Both the position numbers and the translations under genes were made by a program. DNA of 64,000 bases from Neoasaia chiangmaiensis (lineage in GTDB: Bacteria > Pseudomonadota > Alphaproteobacteria > Acetobacterales > Acetobacteraceae), in the NCBI RefSeq assembly GCF_002005465.1, contig NZ_CP014691.1:3010001-3074000 (forward strand). The letters run 5' to 3'. Shown here in pieces: positions 17,846 through 30,440 of this stretch; the stretch's first letter is position 1, and every line of letters begins with the position of its first letter. The notes below the pieces were generated by a model that made no database searches, was not told where the DNA came from, and was given only the letters and a program-made list of their open reading frames with translations.

Positions 17846-19270
17846 TCACATGCTGTTGGCGCGCCGCCGTAGCAGTAACCAGCCGACGACGAGAATGACG
17901 GCGATCAGCGGGATTGTAGCGATGGTGTAGGTGCCTTCGGGGTAGTCGAAAGCCATCATAACGAGCACGAAGGCCAGGAAGCCGAGCGTTACCCAGTTGG
18001 AGAAAGGCGCCCAAGGCATGGCGAAGCTGACCCGCGCGATTTCGCCGCGATTGATCTTAGAGCGTAATTTCAGCTGACAGATGAGGATGAATCCCCATGT
18101 GCTGACGATGCCGACGGCGGACATGTTCAGGACGATCTCGAAAACGCGCGACGGGATCAGATAATTGAGACCAACGCCCACCATATAGACCGCGACGGTC
18201 GTCAGAATGCCGACATAGGGAACGGACTGTCGGTTCATGCGCGCCAGGCCGGTCGGCGCGGAGCCGCCCAGAGCCAGCGCACGGAGGATGCGACCGGTCG
18301 AATACAGCCCTGAATTGAGGCTGGATAGTGCGGCGGTCAGAACGACGATGTTCATGACATGACCGATGCCGGGCACGCCCAGTGCTTCGAAGAAGGTCAC
18401 GAAAGGGCTGACCCCGGCATGGTAGGCGCTCCAGGGGAGCAGGCAAACCAGCAGAACGACGGAGCCGACATAGAAAAGGGCGATACGCCAGATGACGGTG
18501 TTGATGGCCCGGGGGAGGATTTCCCGCGCATCGGCGCACTCGCCGGCGGCTGTGCCCAACAGTTCGATTGCGGAATAGGCGAAGACCACACCCTGCAATA
18601 ACAGGAGGGAAGGCAGGACGCCGTGCGGAAAAATACCGCCGTTTTGTGTGATGAGGTGGATGCCGGTCGTGTGGCCACCGACGGGCATGCGAAGGCCCAG
18701 GACAACCGTGCCGATGATCAGGAAAAGGACCAGGGCGATGACCTTAATCAGTGAGAACCAGAATTCCAGTTCGCCGAAATATTTCACGCCGATCATGTTC
18801 ATCGTGCCGACGATACAAAGCGCCACCAGGGCGAATGCCCATTGCGGCACGCCGTCGAAGGCGCCCCAGAAATGCATGTAGAGCGCGACGGCCGTGATAT
18901 CGACGATTCCGGTCATGGCCCAGTTCAGGAATGACATCCACCCCGCAACATAGGCGGCCCGTTCGCCCAGCAGTTCCCGCGCATAGGACACGAAACTGCC
19001 GGCCGTCGGGCGATACATGACGAGTTCGCCGAGGGCGCGCAGGATCATGAACGAGAAGAAGCCGCATACGAGGTAGACCAGCGCCAGTGCCGGCCCGGCC
19101 ATCTGCAGCCGTGACCCGGCGCCGAGGAACAGGCCGGTGCCGATCGCGCCGCCGATGGCGATCATCTGGACCTGACGGCGGCCGAGATCCTGGTGATAGC
19201 CTTCGTTGGCCGGTGGAACAGCGGCATTGGCCGTGTTGGGGAACGTATCCAAATTGTTGATCCTGCGCAC
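17846..19270 (-). CDS. Amino-acid permease, AAT/APC family (AnsP/GabP-like)
   Basis: 474 residues, 12 membrane helices, GTG start with an AGG motif 8 bases upstream. The first helix carries the substrate-binding IAIGGAIGTGLFLGAG motif and helix 6-7 the ELLGTAAGECAD segment typical of amino-acid/proton symporters. The SSLNSGLYSTGRILRALA helix is also diagnostic. The closest remembered relatives are asparagine and GABA/proline permeases, but the substrate is not decidable. It imports an amino acid across the inner membrane. The gene stands alone, convergent with pstS. Confidence 0.85.
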   Translation of the reverse strand: MRRINNLDTFPNTANAAVPPANEGYHQDLGRRQVQMIAIGGAIGTGLFLGAGSRLQMAGPALALVYLVCGFFSFMILRALGELVMYRPTAGSFVSYARELLGERAAYVAGWMSFLNWAMTGIVDITAVALYMHFWGAFDGVPQWAFALVALCIVGTMNMIGVKYFGELEFWFSLIKVIALVLFLIIGTVVLGLRMPVGGHTTGIHLITQNGGIFPHGVLPSLLLLQGVVFAYSAIELLGTAAGECADAREILPRAINTVIWRIALFYVGSVVLLVCLLPWSAYHAGVSPFVTFFEALGVPGIGHVMNIVVLTAALSSLNSGLYSTGRILRALALGGSAPTGLARMNRQSVPYVGILTTVAVYMVGVGLNYLIPSRVFEIVLNMSAVGIVSTWGFILICQLKLRSKINRGEIARVSFAMPWAPFSNWVTLGFLAFVLVMMAFDYPEGTYTIATIPLIAVILVVGWLLLRRRANSM

Positions 19271-19341
19271 TCTGAAGACCTAAGGTGATCGTATCGTAAG
19301 CGCGACGGACGCTCTTGCCAACGTGGTACGATGGCAGAAAG

Positions 19342-20580
19342 TTAATGACCCGGTGGCACCAGCATGCAGGCCATTCCTTGATTTTGCAGCGTTTGACAGG
19401 CGGAAGCTGCCGCGGAATGGCTCAAACCGGCCAGACGGGCACGCCAGAATATACCTCGCCCCAGTGCAGGCGCCTGTTGCAGGACAAGCTGCGTTCCCCG
19501 CAACGTTTCATAATCGGCTTGTTTCGCCATCGTCGCGGCGAATCGCGCCTGTCCGCTTTCCGAGAATGCGCCAACCTGAATCGCATAGGGACCGTAAGCT
19601 GTCGCTGCTGTGGGCGTCGTTGGCGGGCGATAGGCTGCGCGGACAATGTGAGGCGGTGGTGCGCTGGAGGTTGATGATGCGTCGATGACGCCTGGCACCA
19701 CACTGCATGACACTTGCGTGTCATAGGCGGCATCCGGGTCGCACGCTGTCGGAGAGGGGGGTGGAAGCGCGGATGAGGCCGCGGCCTGGGTGACGATCGG
19801 GGCAGGTGGCGGCGGCGGTGTCGAGACAGGAAGAGAGCATGGCATGTCCGGGTCGTAGGCGGCATTCGGGTCCTGGATGCATTGCGTTCCTGACGCCGGT
19901 CCGGATGTCGGTTCGCTGGGCGCCTCTGCGACCTCGATAACGGCGCCTGTGCCACCACCGCCTTGTTGATCCGGGCCGGCGTAGGCGGCAAGCGGGCCGC
20001 TCAGGGCGATCTGATTGCCGAGATGCGGCGTTACGCTGGCGATATAGTTGATTGTTTCGTTCGGAAGTTCCCGGCCGGTCTCAAGGTAGTCATCCAGTCG
20101 TCGTGGGCCCGCGTTATAGGCCGCCAGAAAACCGGGCGCGCCATATTTCTGGTAGAGAATGCGCAGATATCCGGTCCCGGCCATGATGTTGTCGTGCGGC
20201 TCATAGGGATCGCTACCCAGCGAAAACTGCGCCTGCATGTCCGCATAGGTTTCCGGCATGAGTTGCATGAGCCCCATTGCGCCGGCATCGGACGTTGTGG
20301 GTTGACCGTTGAGATACTGATGACCGCCCGACTCCTGCTGGATGACGGCCCGGATCCACTGGTGCGGGATTGAAAAGCGGCTGGCCGCCTCACGAATGTA
20401 GGGGCCCCACGGATCGGTTGCCGGGCCAGGCGCGCGATAAGCGCCGTTGTTATAACGATTATAGGGGGAGTTCGAGGTTGTGCTGCATGCACACAGCAGA
20501 CCTGTCGAGGCAAGCGCAAGCGCGCGGGATAACGACCTGAAGAGATGAAACTGACCCGACATCTGTATAGCTTGCACCAT
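19342..20580 (-). CDS. Lytic transglycosylase lipoprotein with SPOR domain
   Basis: 412 residues; a second ATG at 20562 is an equally possible start. A lipoprotein signal ends in LLCAC (Cys 32). A soluble lytic transglycosylase (SLT/Slt70-like) domain follows at about 55-195 with the catalytic Glu in QQESGG (residue 83), the MGLMQLMPETY motif and the AAYNAG motif. A Pro/Ala-rich linker contains two copies of a Cys-bounded motif (C-x-DPNAAYDPDMPC and C-DPDAAYDTQVSC). A C-terminal SPOR domain (about 330-408) binds denuded glycan at the septum. It cuts peptidoglycan to 1,6-anhydro ends at division sites. It is divergent from fliL, so a flagellar role in wall penetration is possible but unproven. 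Confidence 0.88.
   Translation of the reverse strand: MVQAIQMSGQFHLFRSLSRALALASTGLLCACSTTSNSPYNRYNNGAYRAPGPATDPWGPYIREAASRFSIPHQWIRAVIQQESGGHQYLNGQPTTSDAGAMGLMQLMPETYADMQAQFSLGSDPYEPHDNIMAGTGYLRILYQKYGAPGFLAAYNAGPRRLDDYLETGRELPNETINYIASVTPHLGNQIALSGPLAAYAGPDQQGGGGTGAVIEVAEAPSEPTSGPASGTQCIQDPNAAYDPDMPCSLPVSTPPPPPAPIVTQAAASSALPPPSPTACDPDAAYDTQVSCSVVPGVIDASSTSSAPPPHIVRAAYRPPTTPTAATAYGPYAIQVGAFSESGQARFAATMAKQADYETLRGTQLVLQQAPALGRGIFWRARLAGLSHSAAASACQTLQNQGMACMLVPPGH
19702..19743 (-). repeat. Second copy of Cys-bounded repeat in SPOR lipoprotein linker
   Basis: Encodes CDPDAAYDTQVSCS (residues 280-293), a degenerate copy of the motif at 19834-19881. DP-x-AAYD is shared and a cysteine lies at each end, which suggests two small disulfide loops in an otherwise disordered linker. 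Confidence 0.6.
19834..19881 (-). repeat. First copy of Cys-bounded repeat in SPOR lipoprotein linker
   Basis: Encodes CIQDPNAAYDPDMPCS (residues 234-249). See the paired copy at 19702-19743; together they look like a duplicated element within the transglycosylase linker. Confidence 0.6.
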
Positions 20581-20694
20581 TCATCGTTAGCGAAAACTGA
20601 ATAACGGAATACCAAGGCGACACCGAGGCAGCTTAAACCTGATGTTAACTCTTTGTCGGCAATCTTGCCCCACTCAGAAAGGGGAAAGACAAAG

Positions 20695-21156
20695 GTGTCG
20701 GAAGCGGCTGTCAAAAAAGCATCGGTAGGCAGAAATCCGCGAAACTTGATTTTGGCTGCCGTGGCTATTCTGCTCGCCTTTGCGGCAGGTGGCGGGATGT
20801 ATGTCTGGAAAATGAAACATTCTGCAAAATCGCCGCAGGCAGCTGTCGCCGCGTCTCCGTTCAATCTGCCGCTACCGACCATGATGGCAACATTGGATTC
20901 GGATAGTGGTCACGCGTCATTCGTCCGCGTCACCGCCCAGCTTCAACTGGCTTCAGAGCAGGATGCCGGTGTCGTCAGGCAGAAATTTCCCCAGATTGAG
21001 GATCTGTTCCAGACCTATCTACACGATACTCGACCCGATGAACTGTCCGGCAGCGGAATCTACCGTCTGCGCGAAGCTCTTTTCGCACAGATTTCCAATG
21101 TGTTGGCACCCGTATCGCTACGCGACTTGTTCTTTACTGAACTGCTGGTTCAATGA
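20695..21156 (+). CDS. fliL: Flagellar basal-body protein FliL
   Basis: 153 residues from a GTG start with AGGGGA 9 bases upstream; the longer TTG-initiated frame is rejected. A basic cytoplasmic N-terminus, one membrane helix (LILAAVAILLAFAAGGGMYVW) and a periplasmic FliL domain ending in the family's terminal pattern (VSLRDLFFTELLVQ) are seen. FliL rings the MotAB stators and supports torque. It opens a five-gene flagellar operon, overlaps fliM (ATGA) and is divergent from the lytic transglycosylase. Base composition is lower in GC than the flanking genes. Confidence 0.85.
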   Translation: MSEAAVKKASVGRNPRNLILAAVAILLAFAAGGGMYVWKMKHSAKSPQAAVAASPFNLPLPTMMATLDSDSGHASFVRVTAQLQLASEQDAGVVRQKFPQIEDLFQTYLHDTRPDELSGSGIYRLREALFAQISNVLAPVSLRDLFFTELLVQ

Positions 21157-22190
21157 TCGACGAAAGCATAGCCATGGCGCATTCACGGGTGGGTGCAGGC
21201 AGTAACCAGCAGGTGCGGCACGAAAGCGAAGTTAACTACCGACGCATAGGGATTGAGAATCTCATCGGAGCTTCTCATGTCTCTTACGAGCGGCTGCCGA
21301 TGCTGGAGGTCGTTTTCGATCGCCTGATGCGCTCTTTGGCGACGAGTCTTCGCAATTATACGAACGACACCATCGATGTCGTCATGAAGCAATTGACGTC
21401 CGAGAAATTTGGCGATGTCTTCGGACCTGAGTCCAGAAACGCCTTGTTTGCAGTCTTCAAGGCTGAGGAATGGGAAAATTACGGTGTCCTGATTCTCAGC
21501 TCGCCGCTCGTATATATGGTGGTGGATGCTCTGCTGGGCGGTAAAAACCATTCCCTTGATCCGACTCTGGCGGCAAGCCTGGCGCAGCGGCCTCATACGA
21601 CAATCGAGCGTGCCTTGATTACGCCGCTGATCCACACAATTCTCTCCGATCTCGGCGATAGCTTCAATCCGCTCTGTGCCGTTAGTTTTCGTTTCGAGCG
21701 CCTGGAATCAAACGACCGGTTCGCAGCTATTGCGCGCGCGAACAATGGGGTCGTTTCCGCACAATTTTCCATCAACATGGGCGGAAGTAGCGGCCTCGCA
21801 AATCTCATATTGCCACATGCAACGCTGGAACCCGTTCGCGACGTCTTACTCCAGCAGTTTATAGGCGAGAAGTTCGGTCACGATGCGACATGGGAATATC
21901 GTCTTGCTCAAGAACTACGAAGCACTGAAATCGAACTTGATGCCGTTTTTGACGAGCAGGTTATGAGCCTCGGCGACGTCATGAACCTGAAAGTCGGACA
22001 GCAGATCATGCTTCAACGTCAGAGCAATTGTTCTGCCCGCATTCGATGTGGTGGAAAAGATTTGTTCGAAGGGCGGGTCGGGCAACGTCGCGGACGTGTT
22101 GCTATCAAGATCGAAAATGATCTGCGTTCGTTGTCTGAAAATTATGATCTTGAGGATATTGCGATTAATCAAGGCAAACAAGATGAGTGA
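21153..22190 (+). CDS. fliM: Flagellar motor switch protein FliM
   Basis: 345 residues. The central CheC-like domain (about 45-235) begins with the YERLPMLEVVFDRLMRSLA pattern of FliM, and the C-terminal SpoA/FliN-like domain (about 255-330) has LKVGQQIMLQ and the FEGRVGQRRGRVAIKI strand. FliM forms the C-ring switch that sets rotation direction. The N-terminal CheY-P binding motif (LSQxEIDxLL in enterobacteria) is not visible; the N-terminus is polar and unlike it. Start overlaps the fliL stop; stop overlaps the next gene by 8 bases. Confidence 0.88.
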   Translation: MIDESIAMAHSRVGAGSNQQVRHESEVNYRRIGIENLIGASHVSYERLPMLEVVFDRLMRSLATSLRNYTNDTIDVVMKQLTSEKFGDVFGPESRNALFAVFKAEEWENYGVLILSSPLVYMVVDALLGGKNHSLDPTLAASLAQRPHTTIERALITPLIHTILSDLGDSFNPLCAVSFRFERLESNDRFAAIARANNGVVSAQFSINMGGSSGLANLILPHATLEPVRDVLLQQFIGEKFGHDATWEYRLAQELRSTEIELDAVFDEQVMSLGDVMNLKVGQQIMLQRQSNCSARIRCGGKDLFEGRVGQRRGRVAIKIENDLRSLSENYDLEDIAINQGKQDE

Positions 22191-22632
22191 CCTGCAAATA
22201 TGTATCGAGGTAACGCTCTCATTTCTTCTCGTGCTATCGATATTCTATAGCCTCCATCTCGCTAGGGCGCTTTCCGTGCTGAAGCGTGATCGGAACGACA
22301 TAAATACGCTCATAAAAACCCTGGAACGGAGCACTGATGAAGCCCGGCGTGGGATCGATCATCTGCGTCTGACGACGGAAATGGTGGAACGGCAATTAGG
22401 CAAGACAGTAGGGCAGGGTAAGACTCTGCGTCAGGAACTTGCAACGCTCTGCGAGCGGGGTGAAGCACTTGCAGATCAAATAGAACACTATCGGCCGGCT
22501 GTGCGGGGGCAAGTCGTGGCGACGCCGAAAGCATCGCCAGATTTGAGGGAGCGTCGTGAGGAGTCCGTTCGAAGTTCGAGAAGTGAAGCGGAGCGTGAGC
22601 TGATTCGAGCATTGAAATTGCAGCGAGCATGA
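22183..22632 (+). CDS. DUF6468-type flagellar-locus membrane protein
   Basis: 149 residues starting in an 8-base overlap with fliM (ATGAGTGA). One N-terminal membrane helix (VTLSFLLVLSIFYSLHLA) is followed by a long charged helix that looks like a coiled coil (about 35-100) and an Arg/Ser-rich tail. Small proteins of this type recur after fliM in alphaproteobacterial flagellar operons, and I assign DUF6468 by that context and pattern. The biochemical role is unknown; a structural or stator-related function at the basal body is plausible. Confidence 0.7.
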   Translation: MSDLQICIEVTLSFLLVLSIFYSLHLARALSVLKRDRNDINTLIKTLERSTDEARRGIDHLRLTTEMVERQLGKTVGQGKTLRQELATLCERGEALADQIEHYRPAVRGQVVATPKASPDLRERREESVRSSRSEAERELIRALKLQRA

Positions 22633-22662
22633 TCGCGATATTTTCTGAGGCAGGCGAGTAAT

Positions 22663-23328
22663 ATGCTGCATCGAATCGTGAATATTGCAACGGTATTGAT
22701 GGTTTTTCTATTTGGCGTGAACTCGTATCTATTATTGAGCGAAACATTCTTCTCGTCTGGAAAAATCGAGAATGGCGGCCTTATCAGTCAAGCGCATGCT
22801 GTTCCGGAGAAGGGAGCAGCTATCTCTGATTTGACGACATCTCAAAATCTTTCGGGCGAGGATCATTGCGTTATTCAGGGAAGTTGCGTCGGCAAACCAC
22901 AAGCCAGTCTGACAGGGTCACAAAAGCTGCTGGTGAAAGACATCAATGCACGCATGCAGGATTTGGAACTGCGAGAAAAGAAACTGGCAGCCCAGCAACA
23001 GCTTCTTGACGCGGCAAATATCGCATTTCGTCAGAAAGTTGACGATGCGGCAAAGGCAAGCGCTGACATAGGCAAGCAAAACAGTGCGCTCTCAAGCGAA
23101 GAAACCAGTCGCCTTGTTTCTATTTATCAAACAATGAAGCCGATCGATGCGGCGGCAATTTTCAATGTGCTTGATTTGCGTGTGTGCGTAACGTTGCTCC
23201 AGCACATGCCGACCCGGCATGCATCCGCCATTATGGAAGCGATGTCCCCTCAACGTGCGATTTTGGCGACTCAGATGCTGGTGGGACATCAGCCGAGCTT
23301 GCTGCCGGTGGCTACCAACGGTGGCTAA
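22663..23328 (+). CDS. MotE-like flagellar chaperone (MgtE-N fold)
   Basis: 221 residues. An N-terminal hydrophobic segment (IATVLMVFLFGVNSYLLL), a polar region with two cysteines seven apart (HCVIQGSC), a coiled coil (about 92-130) and a C-terminal MgtE-N-like helical domain (SIYQTMKPIDAAAIFNVLD onward) are visible. This is the architecture of MotE, which in Sinorhizobium is a disulfide-linked periplasmic chaperone for the stator-associated protein MotC. The last 8 bases overlap the start of the large secreted protein gene, which may be its client. Confidence 0.75.
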   Translation: MLHRIVNIATVLMVFLFGVNSYLLLSETFFSSGKIENGGLISQAHAVPEKGAAISDLTTSQNLSGEDHCVIQGSCVGKPQASLTGSQKLLVKDINARMQDLELREKKLAAQQQLLDAANIAFRQKVDDAAKASADIGKQNSALSSEETSRLVSIYQTMKPIDAAAIFNVLDLRVCVTLLQHMPTRHASAIMEAMSPQRAILATQMLVGHQPSLLPVATNGG

Positions 23329-25822
23329 GCGGAAAATAGGAGCGGCTTTATTTTGCTTCCTGATCGGCTTACCGCAATATGCACGTGCCGCATCGCTGTA
23401 TCACGAGTGGGTTGTTTATCCGCGGCCACTGCTGAAAGTCATTCCTGTTGCGTCCGCTTCTTTCTCAGCGCCAAAACTCCCAACCGGATGGGCATACGTT
23501 GGCAACACAGGCCTATTCTTCCAGAAACATAGCGAAGGAAACAGGCTGTTACCGAATGATGTCATCACGTCGTTTGGGGCACAGTCCGATAAAGTTCAGC
23601 CGCCGTCGATATATGTCGACAAGCATGAAATTTGGCTACCTCTAAAAGCTGACGCACTTGTTGCAGCCTATCGGTCAGGTGAAAACGTATTTATCTCCGT
23701 CAAAGGGCGATACGCATGGCAACCCGATAATGCCCAGCCAACTGACATGCCCAAAATCAAAGAAATTCGTAATTTCAACGATATAACACTTATCCGGGTG
23801 TTCTGGCCTGGCGATCAAGGCATTATTGCTTGTCCGGCGCGCCACGAGGATTCGGAAGGGTGGCATCTAACAGATGACGTAAGCGCCAAGATGGCGCCAA
23901 TATTAATGCGTCAAATGGGCCACGCGATCATTTTCTCTCCGAATGACGTTAATGGCGGGGACAAGTCCTACGTCACGGAAATCCGCGATCCGATTTCCGG
24001 CCGGAGAATACTACTTGGCATGACAAAACCGACAGCCGGAGAAGTGCAGCAGAAAATCCGGGGTCCGGGTTATGAAATACGATCAAGTCTGGTCGGTGTT
24101 GTTGTCGCGGCCGATGCGGATACACTTGAACTTCGATCCGTGACATCAGGTTTCGTGCTCGACGCTATTGGGACCGATGCCGTGCCGGTGCAGATGCCAA
24201 GCACTCATATCATTACCGATAGTCCCGGGTTAATGTTGGCAGATGCTTCCAAAGAGGTTCTCAGGGAAAATTTCCGGCGCGCGTGGACATCAGCGGCCAC
24301 AGTAAAGCCTGCAAGACGTTTTTCTGCCCGGATGACTGCTGTACGCAGTGCATTAGCCTTGGGCAATTCAAAAGATGCGAGCAATATTCTGGACGTAGCA
24401 CTGAGAGACAACCCTGAGGGAATTGATCAAGTTGGCGTGCCTGACTTGCAGCGCGCTGTAAATATTCTTCAATACCGAACGAAAACATTGGACGCGGCAG
24501 CTGACGGCAACAGTGCAGAAGACCAGTTATGGCGAGGTCTCGCATTGATTCTACCACCCCCGGGTAAAAGATTGACCCCGGATCAAACGGCGCAGGCCGC
24601 GTCTCTGCTATCCAACGGCTTCTCAATAATGTTGACATATCCACAGCCGCTTAGAGACCAGCTTACGCCGATTGTCGTAGAATGGATGGCTCGCCATGGA
24701 TCGGCAGATATCGTGGCAAAGGTTTTGGAAAAAGGTAATATTCCCGGCGGTCAGCTTGCTCGAGCGCTCGTACTTGCACGTAATGACTCGCCGGCGGCGG
24801 CGAATACTTTGAAAGAAATCGCACGCACTCCTGATCCCGTTGAATCAGTAAAGGCGCAGGAGGCTTTTCTTCTGTTGGCGGGTCGCACTCAACAATTGTC
24901 CCCTATGCAAGTTGCTGAGGGACTGGACAATTTGCGCCCATCAGCACGTCTGGCAAATAGGGAAAGTTCTGTTCTAATTGAAGAAATACAGGCGGATGTC
25001 GATGGCGGCCAATGGGAGGCCGCTCAGGCACTGCTTCCTTTGCTGAAGCGGATTGAAAATAACGGGCCGGATGACCGCAGTAACGAAATTTCCGATTTTA
25101 TCGAGCATATGCATGAGGCTCATGCGCATGTTATGGATTTAACAACAGATCAGGCTGCACAGCTTTTATCCGCAACGCAGGCGCAAATAGACAGTATGTC
25201 TGTGGATGATCAAAAAACGATAATGCTGAATAATGATTTGACGGCAAGTTTTGGCCGTCTGGGTTTGCCCGGACATGCGCTGGAGGCAATGCGTAAGTTA
25301 GAACCTCGCGATAACACGTCCGAAGCACATCAAAACTGGGTCATCAACATGGCAGGTCTGTTAATTGCCGATAAGCAGGAACAAAAAGCCGTTGAACTTT
25401 TGACGAATAATAAAATGCAAAATGGCAACAATATTGAGAGATCACAGTTTCTGATCGCCAAAGCGCAAGCGATGCTTGGTAATTCCAAAGATGCCTCGAT
25501 GTCACTCGATGGTCTTACGAGCGATGAATCCTTTGTATTGCGTGCGGAACTGGCGGAAAAAGCCTCTCAATGGCGTGACGCTACGTCCGCCCTGCAACAG
25601 ATCAGCTTTTTCCGTTCACCACCGTTGGGAAAGCTGGATGCTGACCAACAAAATCTGATTATGCGATTGAGCGCAGATGCCGCTCGCGCTGGGAACCGCG
25701 ATTTGCTGAGCGATATTTGGGAGAAAGACGGGGATCGCGTCACCGATCCGGAATTGCATAAGCTTTTGTCTGTCATGACCAATCATAACGCTAACCAGCC
25801 CGCCACTCTGTCCCAGAGATAA
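23321..25822 (+). CDS. Large secreted helical-repeat protein of the flagellar operon
   Basis: 833 residues from a GTG start overlapping the MotE-like stop (GTGGCTAA). A signal peptide (IGAALFCFLIGLPQYARA) marks export. The N-terminal third is beta-rich; from about residue 340 to the end the chain is a run of amphipathic helices in pairs resembling TPR/SEL-type solenoid repeats. I do not recognise the family. It is clearly unlike the flagellar hook, rod or ring proteins. Because MotE chaperones a periplasmic motility protein in rhizobia, this may be the MotC-equivalent that links stators to the wall or outer ring. GC is low (23 of 60 bases at 25201-25260). Confidence 0.65.
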   Translation: MAKRKIGAALFCFLIGLPQYARAASLYHEWVVYPRPLLKVIPVASASFSAPKLPTGWAYVGNTGLFFQKHSEGNRLLPNDVITSFGAQSDKVQPPSIYVDKHEIWLPLKADALVAAYRSGENVFISVKGRYAWQPDNAQPTDMPKIKEIRNFNDITLIRVFWPGDQGIIACPARHEDSEGWHLTDDVSAKMAPILMRQMGHAIIFSPNDVNGGDKSYVTEIRDPISGRRILLGMTKPTAGEVQQKIRGPGYEIRSSLVGVVVAADADTLELRSVTSGFVLDAIGTDAVPVQMPSTHIITDSPGLMLADASKEVLRENFRRAWTSAATVKPARRFSARMTAVRSALALGNSKDASNILDVALRDNPEGIDQVGVPDLQRAVNILQYRTKTLDAAADGNSAEDQLWRGLALILPPPGKRLTPDQTAQAASLLSNGFSIMLTYPQPLRDQLTPIVVEWMARHGSADIVAKVLEKGNIPGGQLARALVLARNDSPAAANTLKEIARTPDPVESVKAQEAFLLLAGRTQQLSPMQVAEGLDNLRPSARLANRESSVLIEEIQADVDGGQWEAAQALLPLLKRIENNGPDDRSNEISDFIEHMHEAHAHVMDLTTDQAAQLLSATQAQIDSMSVDDQKTIMLNNDLTASFGRLGLPGHALEAMRKLEPRDNTSEAHQNWVINMAGLLIADKQEQKAVELLTNNKMQNGNNIERSQFLIAKAQAMLGNSKDASMSLDGLTSDESFVLRAELAEKASQWRDATSALQQISFFRSPPLGKLDADQQNLIMRLSADAARAGNRDLLSDIWEKDGDRVTDPELHKLLSVMTNHNANQPATLSQR

Positions 25823-25833
25823 TGCTTGAAATT

Positions 25834-25848
25834 TGTTCGATTCGAACA
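25834..25848. repeat. 15-base inverted repeat between convergent genes
   Basis: TGTTCGA-T-TCGAACA is perfectly symmetrical around one base. It lies 11 bases after the flagellar operon stop and 7 bases before the pncA stop. The central loop is too short for a strong terminator as written; it could form a 5-bp hairpin or be a dimeric protein site. Confidence 0.45.
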
Positions 25849-25855
25849 GTTCCGC

Positions 25856-26446
25856 CTAAGCATCGCCTATAAAATCGCTTGCTATGAAGCGAATGCCCAG
25901 AGTGCTCAGCTTCTTGATTGTTGTGCTTATATCGCGCGCAATACCCTGGACTGCGTCTTCAATAATATATGTCTTTAGTCCGAGCCGTTGAGCATCACGA
26001 GCAGTTGCGGCAACGCAATACTCAGTTGCCAGACCGCCGATGAATACACGTTTGACGGCCAAGGCGCGTAGAAGCCCGTCCAGACCAGTCGTTTTCTCGC
26101 CATCATTATCAAAAAAGGCGGAGTATGAATCGCACTCCGCTTCTCGACCTTTACGTATGACATACCCAATCGGAGCTTGATTAAGCGCGCTCGCCAATGC
26201 GGCGCCATAAGTGCTCTGCCGACAATGAGGCGGCCACGGTCCTCCTTGCTCGACGAAAGACATATGATCGATCGGATGCCAGTCCTGCGTTGCAACGACG
26301 CAGCCAAAACCCAGTTTCGCCAGATGGTTTAGTGGCGCGATGACATGATTGCCGTCAGGCACTGCCAATGCGCCGCCCGGAAGGAAATCGTTTTGGACGT
26401 CGATGATCAGAAGTGCGTCTTCCGCACCCGGGCTTATGGTGCTCAT
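25856..26446 (-). CDS. pncA: Nicotinamidase (PncA family)
   Basis: 196 residues of the cysteine hydrolase (isochorismatase-like) fold. The catalytic Asp lies in LIIDVQNDFLPGG (Asp16), the metal ligands in the ATQDWHP segment (about 53-59) and the nucleophilic Cys in GGLATEYCVAATARDA (about 140-150). It deamidates nicotinamide to nicotinate for NAD salvage. It lies directly downstream of the NAD-dependent DNA ligase gene, whose reaction yields NMN and AMP, so a shared operon would link NAD use and recycling. Confidence 0.87.
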   Translation of the reverse strand: MSTISPGAEDALLIIDVQNDFLPGGALAVPDGNHVIAPLNHLAKLGFGCVVATQDWHPIDHMSFVEQGGPWPPHCRQSTYGAALASALNQAPIGYVIRKGREAECDSYSAFFDNDGEKTTGLDGLLRALAVKRVFIGGLATEYCVAATARDAQRLGLKTYIIEDAVQGIARDISTTIKKLSTLGIRFIASDFIGDA

Positions 26447-26485
26447 GGGATAATACCAGAAGAGAGAGCAGATTATATATCCGTT

Positions 26486-30261
<3,776 letters not shown>

Positions 30262-30440
30262 GAAAACCCGAACCTGCAAGCCTGAATCACACGCATTCAC
30301 CAGACAAAGCGGAGACAGATGCGAAAAGAGAAAATCAGCCGCCCTTGCGTCTGACTGAGATCAGTCCTTCGAAAACGCCAGCAGATCGCGTTTGTTTCAG
30401 CACATAAGAATGACAGATGCGAGACCGGCTGTCGCCGAGG

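Noticed and set aside
30262-30440. Possible small RNA or tRNA between recN and bamD
   Set aside because: No cloverleaf, strong hairpin or U-run was found in the 179-base gap.
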